Part shown: positions 16,914-28,757 of the stretch, in pieces
How positions within the stretch are numbered: position 1 is the first letter of the stretch
Layout of the letters: each line of letters opens with the position of its first letter
NCBI RefSeq assembly: GCF_964355755.1
Contig: NC_092673.1
Coordinates: forward strand, 16,933,001-16,997,000
Source of the DNA: Antedon mediterranea
Lineage: Eukaryota; Echinodermata; Crinoidea; Comatulida; Antedonidae
Length of the DNA: 64,000 nt
Direction: 5' to 3'
The notes under the pieces: model-generated
The model's database searches: none
Told to the model about the DNA's origin: nothing
The model's input: only the letters and a program-made list of their open reading frames with translations
Made by a program: the position numbers and the translations under genes

Positions 16914-17455
16914 GTTGTCAACATATTGAAGCTGTAACTCAGTTGTCAATTGTGTACTCAATGTTGTAGTAGACAGTTGTCAACATATTGAAGCTGTAAC
17001 TCAGTTGTCAATTGTGTACTCAATGCTGTAGTAGACAGTTGTCAACATATTGAAGCTGTAACTCAGTTGTCAATTGTGTACTCAATGCTGTAGTAGACAG
17101 TTGTAAACATATTGAAGCTGTAACTCAGTTGTCAATTGTGTACTCAATGCTGTAGTAGACAGTTGTCAACATATTGAAGCTGTAACTCAGTTGTCAATTG
17201 TGTACTCAATGTTGTAGTAGACAGTTGTCAACAGATTGAAGCTGTAACTCAGTTGTCAATCGTGTACTCAATGTTGTAGTAGACAGTTGTCAACATATTG
17301 AAGCTGTAACTCAGTTGTCAATTGTGTACTCAATGTTGTAGTAGACAGTTGTCAACATATTGAAGCTGCAACTCAGTTGTCAATTGTGTACTCAATGTTT
17401 TAGTAGACAGTTGTCAACATATTGAAGCTGTAACTCAGTTGACAATTGTTTACTC
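16914..17455. repeat. 62-bp tandem array, right half (about 9 copies)
   Basis: Same unit and orientation as 12555-13257. It starts at GTTGTCAACATATTGAAGC directly after the element and ends in a degraded unit near 17455. Confidence 0.9.
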
Positions 17456-17990
17456 ATTTATTTGTCATTTCATATTGAAAAACAATTGCTCTTGCTATTT
17501 GAAAATGGACAGACAGACATGCTTACTATGTTTATATGATTACAGTCTAGATATCTGAAGTTAGATAATTAGTATACACATTCTGATTGGTAGGAAGTTA
17601 CATTTTTTTTATATTGGAACAAAAAGTGGGGTTTTTTCAAATATTGATACAGTATTTTATAGTTAGATGGACAATTAGAGATGCCCCTACAGTCTTGTTG
17701 TTTCAAAGTGTATATTGCAGCTATAAACATGTTAAAGTAAAATAATAATTTGATAAATGAAGAAAATTCAAATTTATAAGGGGATGGGATATGAGGGCAG
17801 CAAATATGTGTTTGATGGTGATAAAATGATACTGATGATGATAATGTTGCTATTTGTTTTGTATTAATATCAATCAATCGTTGGATTTATAACTACGGTA
17901 GTTATGATTAATGATGCTAAATTGTATTTTAAATCAAGAAATCATGTAATAATTAGACCATGACAATCTAAATGTATTGTGACCAAGACA
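17456..17990. other. No gene recognised
   Basis: AT-rich spacer between two tandem arrays. The 102-codon minus frame here shows no domain or splice context. Confidence 0.4.
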
Positions 17991-17994
17991 ATGA

Positions 17995-18972
17995 TATTTT
18001 CCACTCAACAACACAATTTGTTGTGGATAAATCTAAAAGCTGTAGGAATCACTGTATTTATGGTACAGGGATTTTAACAACACAATTTGTTGTGGATAAA
18101 TCTAAAAGCTGTAGGAATCCCTGTATTTATGGTACAGGGATTTTAACAACACAATTTGTTGTGGATAAATCTAAAAGCTGTAGGAATCACTGTATTTATA
18201 ATACAGGGATTTTAACAACACAATTTGTTGTGGATAAATCTAAAAGCTGTAGGAATCACTGTATTTATGGTACAGGGATTTCAACAACACAATTTGTTGT
18301 GGAAAAATCTAAAAGCTGTAGGAATCCCTGTATTTATAGTACAGGGATTTTAACAACACAATTTGTTGTGGATAAATCTAAAAGCTGTAGGAATCCCTGT
18401 ATTTATGGTACAGGGATTTTAACAACACAATTTGTTGTGGATAAATCCAAAAGCTGTAGGAATCCCTGTATTTATAGTGCAGGGATTTTAACAACACAAT
18501 TTGTTGTGGATAAATCTAAAAGCTGTAGGAATCACTGTATTTATAGTACAGGGATTTTAACAACACAATTTGTTGTGGATAAATCTAAAAGCTGTAGGAA
18601 TCCCTGTATTTATAGTACAGGGATTTTAACAACACAATTTGTTGTGGATAAATCTAAAAGCTGTAGGAATCCCTGTATTTATAGTACAGGGATTTTAACA
18701 ACACAATTTGTTGTGGATAAATCCAAAAGCTGTAGGAATCACTGTATTTAAGTACTGGGATTTTAACAACACAATTTGTTGTGGATAAATCTAAAAGCTG
18801 TAGGAATCCCTGTATTTATAGTACAGGGATTTTAACAACACAATTTGTTGTGGATAAATCCAAAAGCTGTAGGAATCACTGTATTTATAGTACTGGGATT
18901 TTAACAACACAATTTGTTGTGGATAAATCTAAAAGCTGTAGGAATCCCTGTATTTATAGTACAGGGATTTTT
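17995..18972. repeat. 69-bp tandem array, 14 copies, with hairpins
   Basis: The unit is 69 bp (23 codons), so one frame stays open for 259 codons (TTQFVVDKSKSCRN and onward). Each unit holds AATCCCTGTA and its inverse TACAGGGATT around a 7-nt loop, and CACAA/TTGTG arms around TTTG. Some units have AATCACTGTA, which breaks one stem pair. An indel near 18750 breaks the frame. A coding role is doubtful. Confidence 0.88.
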
Positions 18973-19431
18973 ACGAAAAAATGACCAAAGTGGTGTTTGG
19001 CAGGTTGGGGAGGACAGACAATATTGTCACAAAATGTATTTATGAATTTGCTTTTCCTTCATCCAATGTACATGGTAGATGGATGAAGCTATTGTTCTAA
19101 CCACGTGACTGGCATAGGTTTTTTTTTATATATCTATATATATATATATATATTTGTTATATTTATAATAATGTACACTAATTTGTTATTGAGCTATGGA
19201 GAATTTTTTTTTTCCGAAATAAAAGATGAATGAATGATAACTATTAATGATGTGCAATTGTCAGTCTGTGTTAACTGTCACCCTTTTTAATTCATATTTT
19301 GCAATATCAATATTGTCATTCTTCATACTGAATTTTGGTTAAAGTGTGGCCTAACTGTACTTAATAGGCCTAACAATAAATATAATAAGTCAATTCACAT
19401 TAATATTTTGTTCTTTCTTTTCTAAGTTTGT
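18973..19431. other. No gene recognised; AT microsatellite at about 19128-19152
   Basis: AT-rich flank with a short (TA)n tract. No exon-like signals. Confidence 0.45.
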
Positions 19432-19495
19432 AAAATTACAAAAACAAAACAGAACAAACACATATGTGTTTGTTCTGTTTTGTTTTTGTAATTTT
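19432..19495. repeat. Perfect 64-bp palindrome
   Basis: The two 32-base halves are exact reverse complements with no spacer. The left half begins AAAATTACAAAAACAAAAC and the centre is CACATATGTG. It could extrude as a cruciform. No flanking target duplication is evident. Confidence 0.9.
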
Positions 19496-19992
19496 GAACA
19501 TATTTACATTAATTATAAATAACTAACATGTGCATATTATGCAAATGAGACCAGGTAAACGGAAGTACAGAATGATGTTTAAATATAATGAATTGAATAA
19601 ATTGTAAATTTTTTGTACGGAACTGAATTATATTTTTTATATGAATGAATTTTATAATACCTATTTGTTAAAAATGAAATATTTTATATTTTGATATTTT
19701 GATATTTTAATTCAATTTTGTAGGCCTAAATTAAAACTCAATTAAGTATTTATGCTGCTGTGTTTTAATGTTTATATTCATATATTTTTAAATAAATAGG
19801 TGAATGAAAAGCTTTTGTTTGTTTGTAAGGATTGTGTATTTGTTTGGAAAGGGGAGATTTTAACATCGAGGATATCATTATACTGTATCAAAATGTACGT
19901 GGTTTGCTATTCATCGTATATTATACAAAATATCCATTCCACCAATCCAGAGAGTAATAAAGTTCTTCGATATATTACACATATAATGTTAC
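19496..19992. other. No gene recognised
   Basis: AT-rich spacer before the hAT-like element. The 79-codon frame starting at 19800 lacks support. Confidence 0.4.
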
Positions 19993-20000
19993 GTAGACAA

Positions 20001-20816
20001 CAGAGCCATATTTATAAAGAGTTACGACATTGGATTTAAGTCACGTGATATGCAGATCAATTTGTGTCAAACTTGTCTCCGTTAATGCATGTAAAGTATA
20101 GGAGCAAGAAATTACTTTAAACTTTTTCTTATATTAAAAAAATGTAATTGCACATTTTACGGTGGAATATCGACGTGCACAGCGTACAGAACCACTTGCG
20201 CCAAAGAATATTGCGCGCGCGTACGCTAGTACATTATAACGTTCGATTGATTGATTTTGGAACAAAACATCCCATAACTACGTCCCATTAATAACAATTA
20301 TGTAATATTTTCAATTCATAATGCATGCTTTGATGACTAAATAAAATAATAAAGTGTCGTGGATATATTTGTTAATATATTGAATAGGTATGAACAATAT
20401 TAAAATAATAAAGGCAAATTATTACAAATGAAATGATGAACGAGTCTCTGAAAGTTTGTGTCAAAAACACACAGAGAGCCATATACTGTATAAAAAGAGG
20501 GGTGAATTTGTGTGTTTTTTGTATTGGTTCATGCTTTGATGTATCCTGACTTGCATGTAGGCCCTAGCATTTATTCTTTTGTTATTATAGACACAATATA
20601 TATATGTTACCAAATTAATACCATTAATAACATTATTTACTAAAATAAAAACGGAATCTAAGCGTTATTTCATTGACAACAAAATCTAAAAATAATGCAT
20701 GGAACTACAGGAAAACGCTATACAAAAGAGACGCGCGCGCCCTCAGCGTGCGAATTCTTTGACACAAAAATGGCTTCTAATCTTCAATGTCGTAACTCTT
20801 TATATATATGGCTCTG
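20001..20816. mobile_element. hAT-like MITE, 816 bp, with 8-bp target duplication
   Basis: GTAGACAA flanks both sides (19993-20000 and 20817-20824). The ends CAGAGCCATATTTATAAAG and the inverse of CAGAGCCATATATATAAAG are near-perfect terminal repeats continuing to TTACGACATTG. An 8-bp duplication with CAG termini is diagnostic of hAT. No transposase. A truncated inverted copy ends at 38616. Confidence 0.85.
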
Positions 20817-20824
20817 GTAGACAA

Positions 20825-21298
20825 ATAGTGGTTGCGCCCTCTATAAAAAATAAAAGTTTATTCACCCACCAACAAACCACTCACAACATGTCGAAGAATG
20901 TCAAACACAAGAAGTAAGTTTTTGTTTCATAATTTTATCATATACCATATCATATACGGTATACGGTTTATACTGTATCCTAGGCCTGCCTACTTAGTAC
21001 TATATTATATCAGCCTAGATAGGCCTATAGGCCTAGCTAGGCTAGTTCTAAGTAGCTGGGGCAGGCCCTACCTCTAGCTATCAAAAAAGGCTTTTTAGTG
21101 GGCCTAGAGTAGAAAGCTGAGGGAGTCTCCACGAATACCGTCTCCACAACATGTCGTTAGAGAACAGATATCAACTGCATTGTGATTGGTCCTAAGACGA
21201 ACATAAACACATGGATGGATGAGGTTGTTTTAAAGGGGGATTCTGGGTTTAAAATTGCTTTTAAATATCGTTTTTTATTAAATAAAAAGTATTATAAC
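20825..21298. other. Unassigned region with a possible TATA box and first exon
   Basis: TATAAAAA at about 20841 is followed by CAACATGTCGAAG and nine codons (MSKNVKHKK) running into a GTAAGT-like site near 20913. No matching downstream exon is seen. The rest is rich in GGCCTAGG-type motifs. Confidence 0.2.
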
Positions 21299-21924
21299 TA
21301 GGCCTAGGCCCCGGGGGGGTCACTCTTAAATATTTCCATACGGGAGGAGGTGCCGCATTTACGGGTATATTTTCGAGGGCCTGGTAGCACAAATATTGGG
21401 AGTTGGTAGCACAAGTGTGGGAAATGACAGGGTGAAATTAGTAGTTTAAGTCCCTGGCCCGCCCACCCGTGTCAAAATTTCACGATTTATCGCTAAATTT
21501 TGCAGGAATTTTAGCTTACTGGATGCTATAAGCCCGGCTATATAAGCCCATCGCGGGGCCCATCGCTAAATACCTTTTAATAGAGTTTTCCCCGAGAGTT
21601 TTCGCATCATCAGTATAACACGAAACATAGCTGGCCTAGGACAAAATCATTCAACTGTGACCGCTCTTGATCATCGGTGGTGTGCACCACTGCAAACGCG
21701 TCAAAATTCGCCATGAACGGTGGAGGTCTCTTTGGCTATGCGCAGATCATGCTGGGAACCAGTACAAATATTGCGCCCTCTCAGGCGTGGCCTTGATTTT
21801 GGTAAATGGTAGTTCAAGTCCGTAGTATTTTTCAGTAAAACAGGTAGCGCAAGTGCCTCATGTCTTGAAGTGGCTGCGGCACCCCCTTGTTTGGTTTATA
21901 TACAAAACCCGGGGCCTAGGCCTA
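21299..21924. mobile_element. Probable degenerate inverted-repeat element with GGCCCCGGG ends
   Basis: The left end TAGGCCTAGGCCCCGGG and the right end CCCGGGGCCTAGGCCTA are inverse copies. Inside them GGAGGTGCCGCA (left) pairs with TGCGGCACCCCC (right), and GGTAGCAC with GCGCTACC-type text. Similar CCCCGGGGGG-ended MITEs are common in marine invertebrates. Confidence 0.45.
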
Positions 21925-22044
21925 TACTTACTATATATACAAACTAAACTAAACACTACAGTATATACATACAATCGGAATGAAAACATGTTAAACTACA
22001 AAACAACTAAACTAAATATCACAATCGGACGAGCATAATTGAAG

Positions 22045-22440
22045 ATTTATTGACATAATTATGTTTTTTGTTTGTTTTACTGATCACCTGATACATTTAC
22101 ATTAAATGTTAAGTGTAAATAAATGAAACGAATGTAGATACAGAAACAAAATCATAATGGTAACAGATTCATTGACGTAATTACCGGTATATGTTTATTT
22201 GTTTTACTGATTACCTGATACATTTACATTTAATGTTAAATGTAAATAAATGAAACGAATATAGTACCGTAGTTAAACGAAATTGTAACAGATTCATTGA
22301 CGTAATTATTATGTATGTTTGCTTTACTGATCATCTGATAGCCTACATTTACATTTAATGTTAAATGTAAATAAATGAAACGATTGTAGATACAGAAACA
22401 AAATGGTAACGGATTCATTGACGACATATTTATGTATTTT
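22045..22440. repeat. Tandem repeat, unit about 125-128 bp, 3 copies
   Basis: GTAAATAAATGAAACGA recurs at about 22114, 22242 and 22367. Each unit contains a 12-bp-arm palindrome (ATTTACATTTAA / TTAAATGTAAAT) around TG, and the phrase ACAGATTCATTGACG. Confidence 0.8.
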
Positions 22441-22944
22441 TGTTTTTTGTTTTACGACGACTCGGCTATACTAGTTGAACCTATTTTCCCATCTTTTTAT
22501 AATGGTATAGTCCATACAAGTCGAGGTGGCCGAAATTGTTTTGTTTTGATCCTATTGTTTTAATGGCAGGTCTTTCTTAAGAAGGGCCTAGACCTAGACT
22601 TTTTTTATTTAGCCATGCTAGGCCTAGGCCTAGCCTACACAGACAGCCAATACGGCGCTAGGCCTACGCCCATAATACTAGTAACTAGGCCTAGCCTAGG
22701 CCTACTAGCTAGGCCTAGTAGTACTGTACGTAGAGAGGCATTAGGGCCAGGCCTAGCTTTCTACCTAGACCTACTATTCTCTTTTAGTCTAGACCCTTGT
22801 ACTAGGCTAGCCTAGTAATAATGATGTAAGACGATCAGAGAAACTTAAACCAATAGACGATTTTCGTGCTACGGAAGCCATCTTGCAGAATATGTACAAA
22901 AAATAAAAAATATATTTAGATTATTAAGATAATAAATGTTTGCT

Positions 22945-23218
22945 GATGTCTTTAATATGACTGTATAGTCCCCTGGACCAGTCCAGATCAAATGTGAGAT
23001 AACAAATTACCTACAGTCTTTAATGACTGTGTATAGCCCCCTGGACCAGACCAAATTAAATGTGAGATAACAAATTACCTACAGTCTTTAATATGACTGT
23101 CTATAGCCCCTGGACCAGACCAGATCCAAGGTGAGATAACAAATTACCTACAGTCTTTAATATGACTGTCTATAGCCCCCTGGACCAGACCAGATCAAAT
23201 GTGAGATAACAAATTAGG
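22945..23218. repeat. Tandem repeat, unit 68-70 bp, 4 copies
   Basis: TGGACCAG recurs at about 22974, 23042, 23111 and 23181, with GTGAGATAACAAATTA in each unit. A fifth, diverged unit may follow to about 23275. Confidence 0.8.
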
Positions 23219-24870
23219 CCTAAAGAGATCTGTGGAGCCCAAAAGTCTTTTTAGTATGACTTTGAAGCCCCCAAAACATTTTTTCATAGCTTTCACTCAA
23301 TCACCATACTACTGTACTGTTATTGAGATTAAATAGTAAAGTTCATTAATAATGGATACAAAAGAAACATATTGTGGTTTTGGTTTACAAGTTGAAATAA
23401 TTAATTAGGCCAAACAAAATATATTGTTAAGTTACCACTCTCTTCCCTGATTTTTTTAGCCTCTTCTCTTTTTCTTTTCTGAGGGACAACAAAATAACTA
23501 AACAATTACGATAAATCATTACATTTTATTTTACCAACAGGAACAATTTTATTGCATTAAATAGTTTCTTAAAGTTGAAAATATATGTATAGTGATTCAT
23601 TTGTTCATGTTTGAAGGAATTAGTATCACTTTATTTCAAGATGGTAGCATGAAACAATGTTGATGACCTATTAAAGCATAGTACTTTAGTAAAAAAAAAA
23701 AAACGCCCTTGATGCTTAACAATTTTGACCTTATAAAACAGGTATTCTAAAATGTGAAACCTCAATAATATATAGAGTATGATTTAAACACTAGCATTCG
23801 TTTCCTTTCTTTTTGAATAATTGAAGTTGTGAATATGTTTTAACTTCCTGTTTTTGCAGTTAAATATTTTGCAAGATTGTTTGAGGAAGTCAGTATTGTA
23901 TTTGGTGAATATTCATTTATTTATGGTCAAACACAGTAAAATATTGTACATTACATGGTTTGAAATTATTTTCGTTTAAAAAAAAATATAAAAATCAGTT
24001 AAAAAGGTTAAAATTTGGTAAATACAGATAAAGCATATATAAATTCAGATAAAATACATCATTTAAAATACAAAATACAAAAGATTGGTGTGTGTAGTAA
24101 TGGAATAGCATAAAATGACTACTGTTTCCATGTTTCATTAAATTGCCTCATTGCAGTAGGGAGAAACAAGTTTCTCATCCTGTTGGTTTTCCATCTTGGG
24201 TACGGTACACTAAACGCCTTGACAATTGCTAAAAAATCACTCACTTGAACCGCATGAGCGCGCAGTAAGCTCTCTATTTGTTAGAGAAAGAAGACAGGGT
24301 TTTTAGTCACAATAACGATTTAGATTTATCTGCCAATAGTGATATCGATGTTTCACAAATATGTAGTATATTATGCTATTGAAATTAGTAAATTTTAGGT
24401 CATAATTTATTATTTCAAGCCCAGCTAGGCCTTCCTCTAGTAAGCCAGCCTTCAATTGGGCGAAAACATGCAGCCTGTCCACCAGGCTACGAACGAGATA
24501 GGCTAGTTTGTCTAGCCTAGGCCTAATATCGTCAAATGGTCATGATTAGCTTGTCAAATGTCCACAAAATGATACTATTTATTTAGTATTCTTTCAAATA
24601 AATACAACTTGTAATGCAAACTTATGAACCAGAAAAAAAATGTTGTATTTTGTTTGTAATAGTCTCTGATTTCCTACATATTTAAATAACTGTACAGGAA
24701 GTAATATATAAAACATTACATTATTGCTTCAGGTGCTGAAGGGTTAAGGGGGTGATTTATTATTTATTATTTTATTAGCTGCCTTCACTATCCAATCAAT
24801 GTATATGTCATCTACTATAGTGTAATTAATTGTATAAACAGCCCCTTTAATTTAATGATATATTCAGCTT
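23219..24870. other. No gene recognised
   Basis: AT-rich. It contains one half of a dispersed direct repeat (23541-23684). No open frame with splice context or domain was seen on either strand. Confidence 0.4.
23541..23684. repeat. Dispersed repeat, copy 1 (partner at 30015-30164)
   Basis: The two share AACAATTTTATTGCATTAAA, TAGTGATTCATTTGTTCATG and GATGACCTATTA in the same order and orientation, 6.5 kb apart. Confidence 0.75.
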
Positions 24871-24877
24871 TCATCAT

Positions 24878-24960
24878 CTATGCCATTTTCATCTATTCTA
24901 TTTTCATCATCTATTCATCATTGATAGAAATTTCATTGATGCAATTTTCATCATAACCAA
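24878..24960. repeat. Short relative of the 18-bp array region
   Basis: TCTATGCCATTTTCATC and TTGATGCAATTTTCATCAT match text at the right edge of the 18-bp array (28417-28450) but without the amplified block. Confidence 0.5.
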
Positions 24961-26166
24961 TAACTTGCGTAAGCGATGTTTCATAGATTCTGGTATCACC
25001 AAAATATGTTCTGCTTGATGTTAATGAATAGTTTTGAGTTATGACATCGAAGAGAGCTTAGTTGTACAATCTTCATGGTAAATTCAAGCTAATTTACTAC
25101 TGATGTTTATACTATGTATGCTGGTTTTGAATAAAATTGCATATAAGCAAGCTGCATCATTTTAATCGTCCCTAGATAATTATACTAATTTATCAAACTA
25201 AATGATATTAAAGCTTGTTAATATTTATTTTATATAATGTCATAGTAAAATTTATTTTTCACAGCATAGGTTTATCGTATTACTGTATGTTGACCAGGTT
25301 TATATAAGATGTTCTATCCACAAATTTTAGAGAATGGCAGGCACTAAATCAACAGAAAAAAAAATAACATTGATAAAAAAAAAAGATTCTTGACAATCAC
25401 AACAGGTTCAATGCAGATCACTTAACCTTAAAGAAGGCAAGACTGATTGAGGAAGTAATGTAATTCACAGAATAAGGAAATAGGGTGTTGGCCCTTGGTA
25501 TAACAATAAGCATCTTATAATAGGCAGCTTTATGATCGGACTGTGCAATTTTGAATGTAATGTTATTTTATCATGTATGTTTCTTTAGATTCAGTGTGTA
25601 AATGTGAGTTGTAATAGTATAGTTATTTATTTCATTTTATAATACTGTATTTTTACTTGTTGTAATTGTACAATGATCGTTTAGTATCAAACAGTATTTA
25701 TACAAATAATTATTATTATCTATTTTAAGATCACAAACTATATTTAATGTAAAAATAATACTATATGGTCCTATTGCGATAACTTTTTTCGTCTTTAAAT
25801 GGTTAAACATTTGAAAAATTAGTCGATTCTAATAATTATAGCGGCCCGCTATAAATGCCAAAATGCATTGCGCGTGGATTGATATTTCTGTTTTTCTTCT
25901 GTAATTCACCCACTTTTCGATCGATCGTGAGGCCAAAACAAATGGAAGACTCCTAACTTTTCAGCGAAAATACCGGGTTTTCCCCAATTTGTATCAACGG
26001 AGTCTGGCAAAAATAGAAAGACAATTAATGCAGCAACTATACAACGTCAGGCTAGGTATATAGCTAGCGTACGATGTTTGTACTTTACCGATGTTTACCA
26101 GCTAGGCCTACAAAACTAAGCCTAGATAGGCTAGGCCTAAAGACCGTCCACGAGAGGTCAGTCGCC
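24961..26166. other. No gene recognised
   Basis: AT-rich with a small GC-richer patch near 25840-26160. GCAAGACTGATTGAGGAAGT near 25438 resembles GCAAGACTGATTAGGAAGT near 38752, so it belongs to a diverged dispersed repeat. Confidence 0.4.
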
Positions 26167-26325
26167 GCGAGCTACTTAGGTAGTGCATTGTTTCTCACTT
26201 TTTATCATAATTTACCATAAAACGTACATTTAAGACAAGGAATGACCTGGTTTAATGTTTTTAAAGTAATATATGTATTATTTTTACAAAACCTCACAAA
26301 TTGTAGGGAAGGTGTCTTTAATGTT
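26167..26325. repeat. Dispersed repeat, inverted partner at 54226-54375
   Basis: GCGAGCTACTTAGGTAGTGC and ACCATAAAACGTACAT occur here and, in reverse complement, at 54.2-54.4 kb. Confidence 0.75.
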
Positions 26326-26831
26326 TTATATTCTAATGGTACAAACAATGGCATCTAGTGTTAATAAGTCAACAAATGACCAAACAATCCTATAGACCTA
26401 GCTAGTAATAGCAATTAGCCTAGCAAGGTAGAAAGGCAGCAATTCTATTACAAAATTTCGAAAAGCAACTGAAACTTATCTACTAATTCTAAAAACTAAC
26501 TAAAGGATTGACTAATTCTGGTTTTTTTTCCAAGATTTCATGTCTTGTAGAGATTAAAGATTAAGAGATTAATTAATCAAAATCATAAAAACAATCTAAA
26601 GCTATAAATTGAATTGCTTTTTTTGTCTAATTTAATACATGTATCTCAAACCTGCCAACTTTTTCAGTGGCCAATGCGTGAGACATTAAATTAAATTGTA
26701 TATAGCGCCCTCTATGTTATAATAACTTGAAAAACGCCCTGAGCTGTATGTTAAATTTTTCGCCGAATTGAGTTTGCCTTTCCTGTACTACTGTACCTCA
26801 ACCATAAAATACAAATAAACATATGCTTTAA

Positions 26832-27800
26832 TAGGCCGGTCAGTCTAATTACCAAAAACAACCGAAAACAACCAAAACAACTGAAAACAGCCATAAACAA
26901 CCGAAAACAAAATAAAATAATCTAAATACCGAAAACAAATTTGTATATACATTTTTAATGTCGCCCTCTACTGATGGTTGTTTCTAGAGTTAAGTCCATG
27001 ACAGAGAGAAGGTTAAGACCGCGTGCGCAAAAGCCAAGGAAGACCCTACGAAATGGTAGTGTGCACAAAATACAACTAAAAATCGTACAATCAATCAATG
27101 ATAACATCGCATTTACTTACATACAGAATCTATGAACATATTTTAATTTTAGTCATTTCGATTTTTAATCCAGAAACCAACGCATTTACTCCTCACAATA
27201 ATTGTGAATCACATTAATCCATAGTATAGAAAGTAAATTGACTATGGTTAATCATGATCAATTTAATTATAGATTTTCAAAGATAATAATACAAAAATGA
27301 TATTTTAAGAATATTGATAACATTAGGGACTATAAAGTATACTTAAAACCAGCTCACGATTAAGGATTCAATAAAATCTATTCAGTAAAATTACCGTAGT
27401 CGAGTAAATAACGTTTTTATCCTTAATCACTTCAGTATAGTGACGAAAATGCAAAGTTAGGTAAAATCATGCTTTGTTTTTGAAAATCTAAAGACTAAAA
27501 ACGAAATGTGTTAGATTTTGGAAGTAAATGTAGTCTACGGTGTATATCATTGAATTTGTACGATTTTTTGGAGTTGTATTTTGTGCACACTACCATTTCG
27601 TAGGATCTTCCTTGGCTTTTGCGCGTGTGGTTTTCTCTCTGTACGGTCTTAGCTTTAGAAACACTCATCAATAGAGAGCGACATTAAAAAAAATATTAAT
27701 TTTTTATTTTGTTTATTGGTTTGTTTTCGATTGTTTACGGTTGTTTGTGGTTGTTTTCGGTTATTTTCGGTTGTTTTCGGTAATTAGACTGACCCGCTTA
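26832..27800. mobile_element. Fold-back element with long arms, about 970 bp
   Basis: The left end GGTCAGTCTAATTACC is mirrored at 27780-27795. The arms then continue through (ACAACCGAAA)-type repeats and phrases such as AAGCCAAGGAAGA / TCTTCCTTGGCTT and CTACGAAATGGTAGTGTG / CACACTACCATTTCGTAG. The arms are roughly 250 bp each. No transposase is seen. Confidence 0.8.
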
Positions 27801-27865
27801 GGCTATTTTATGCTCAAATTAAATGAAGTGTAGTCCTGGACTATTTTCCCTTCAAAATAGGCAAC

Positions 27866-28425
27866 ATTTTTCAGCATCAATACAATTTTCAGCATCAATA
27901 CAATTTTCAGCATCAATACAATTTTCAGCATCAATACAATTTTCAGCATCAATACAATTTTCAGCATCAATACAATTTTCACCATCAATACAATTTTCAC
28001 CATCAATACAATTTTCACCATCAATACAATTTTCACCATCAGTACAATTTTCACCATCAGTACAATTTTCACCATCAATACAATTTTCACCATCAATACA
28101 ATTTTCACCATCAATACAATTTTCACCATCAATACAATTTTCACCATCAATACAATTTTCACCATCAATACAATTTTCATTATCAATACAATTTTCACCA
28201 TCAATACAATTTTCACCATCAATACAATTTTCACCATCAGTACAATTTTCACCATCAATACAATTTTCACCATCAATACAATTTTTATTATCAATACAAT
28301 TTTCACCATCAATACAATTTTCACCATCAATACGATTTTCACCATCAGTACAATTTTCACCATTAATACAATTTTCACCATCAATACGATTTTCACCATC
28401 AGTACAATTTTCATTGTCTGTGCCA
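27866..28425. repeat. 18-bp tandem array, about 31 copies
   Basis: The unit is AATTTTCACCATCAATAC, with GCATC variants at the left and occasional GTAC or CGAT variants. Because 18 is a multiple of three, both strands stay open (235 codons minus, 203 plus). These frames are low-complexity artefacts. Confidence 0.92.
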
Positions 28426-28757
28426 TTTTATTGATGCAATTTTCATCATGATGATGATTAGGTTTAAAAAAGGTGGTAAAAAATCCTTTTTTTGAACCAG
28501 AGGCTTCCATTGGTACACCATAGAGACAAAGAATCTAATATTAAATAACCAGGCCATTTTCTTGGGTGTTTATCTTGTTAAGTTTTAATAAATTGCAGTT
28601 GATAAAGAGGTTGTTAACAATAACTAGATATGAATATCAATCAATATGTTACTACAAAATAGAAAAAAAAATCATTAGAAGAATGTTGTAAACATTTAAA
28701 AATAAATCACAATTGACAATTTAATAATTATCATTGTCAAATTGACCTTATAATATA
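28426..28757. other. No gene recognised
   Basis: Short AT-rich spacer between the 18-bp array and a Helitron-like terminus. Confidence 0.4.

Noticed and set aside
20880-20913. ATG followed by nine codons (MSKNVKHKK) and a GTAAGT donor downstream of a TATA-like box
   Set aside because: Attractive as a first exon, but no second exon could be connected; kept only as a weak note in the region entry.
27803-28510. 235-codon minus and 203-codon plus frames over the 18-bp array
   Set aside because: An 18-bp unit leaves all stop-free frames open; the predicted peptides are pure low-complexity repeats.
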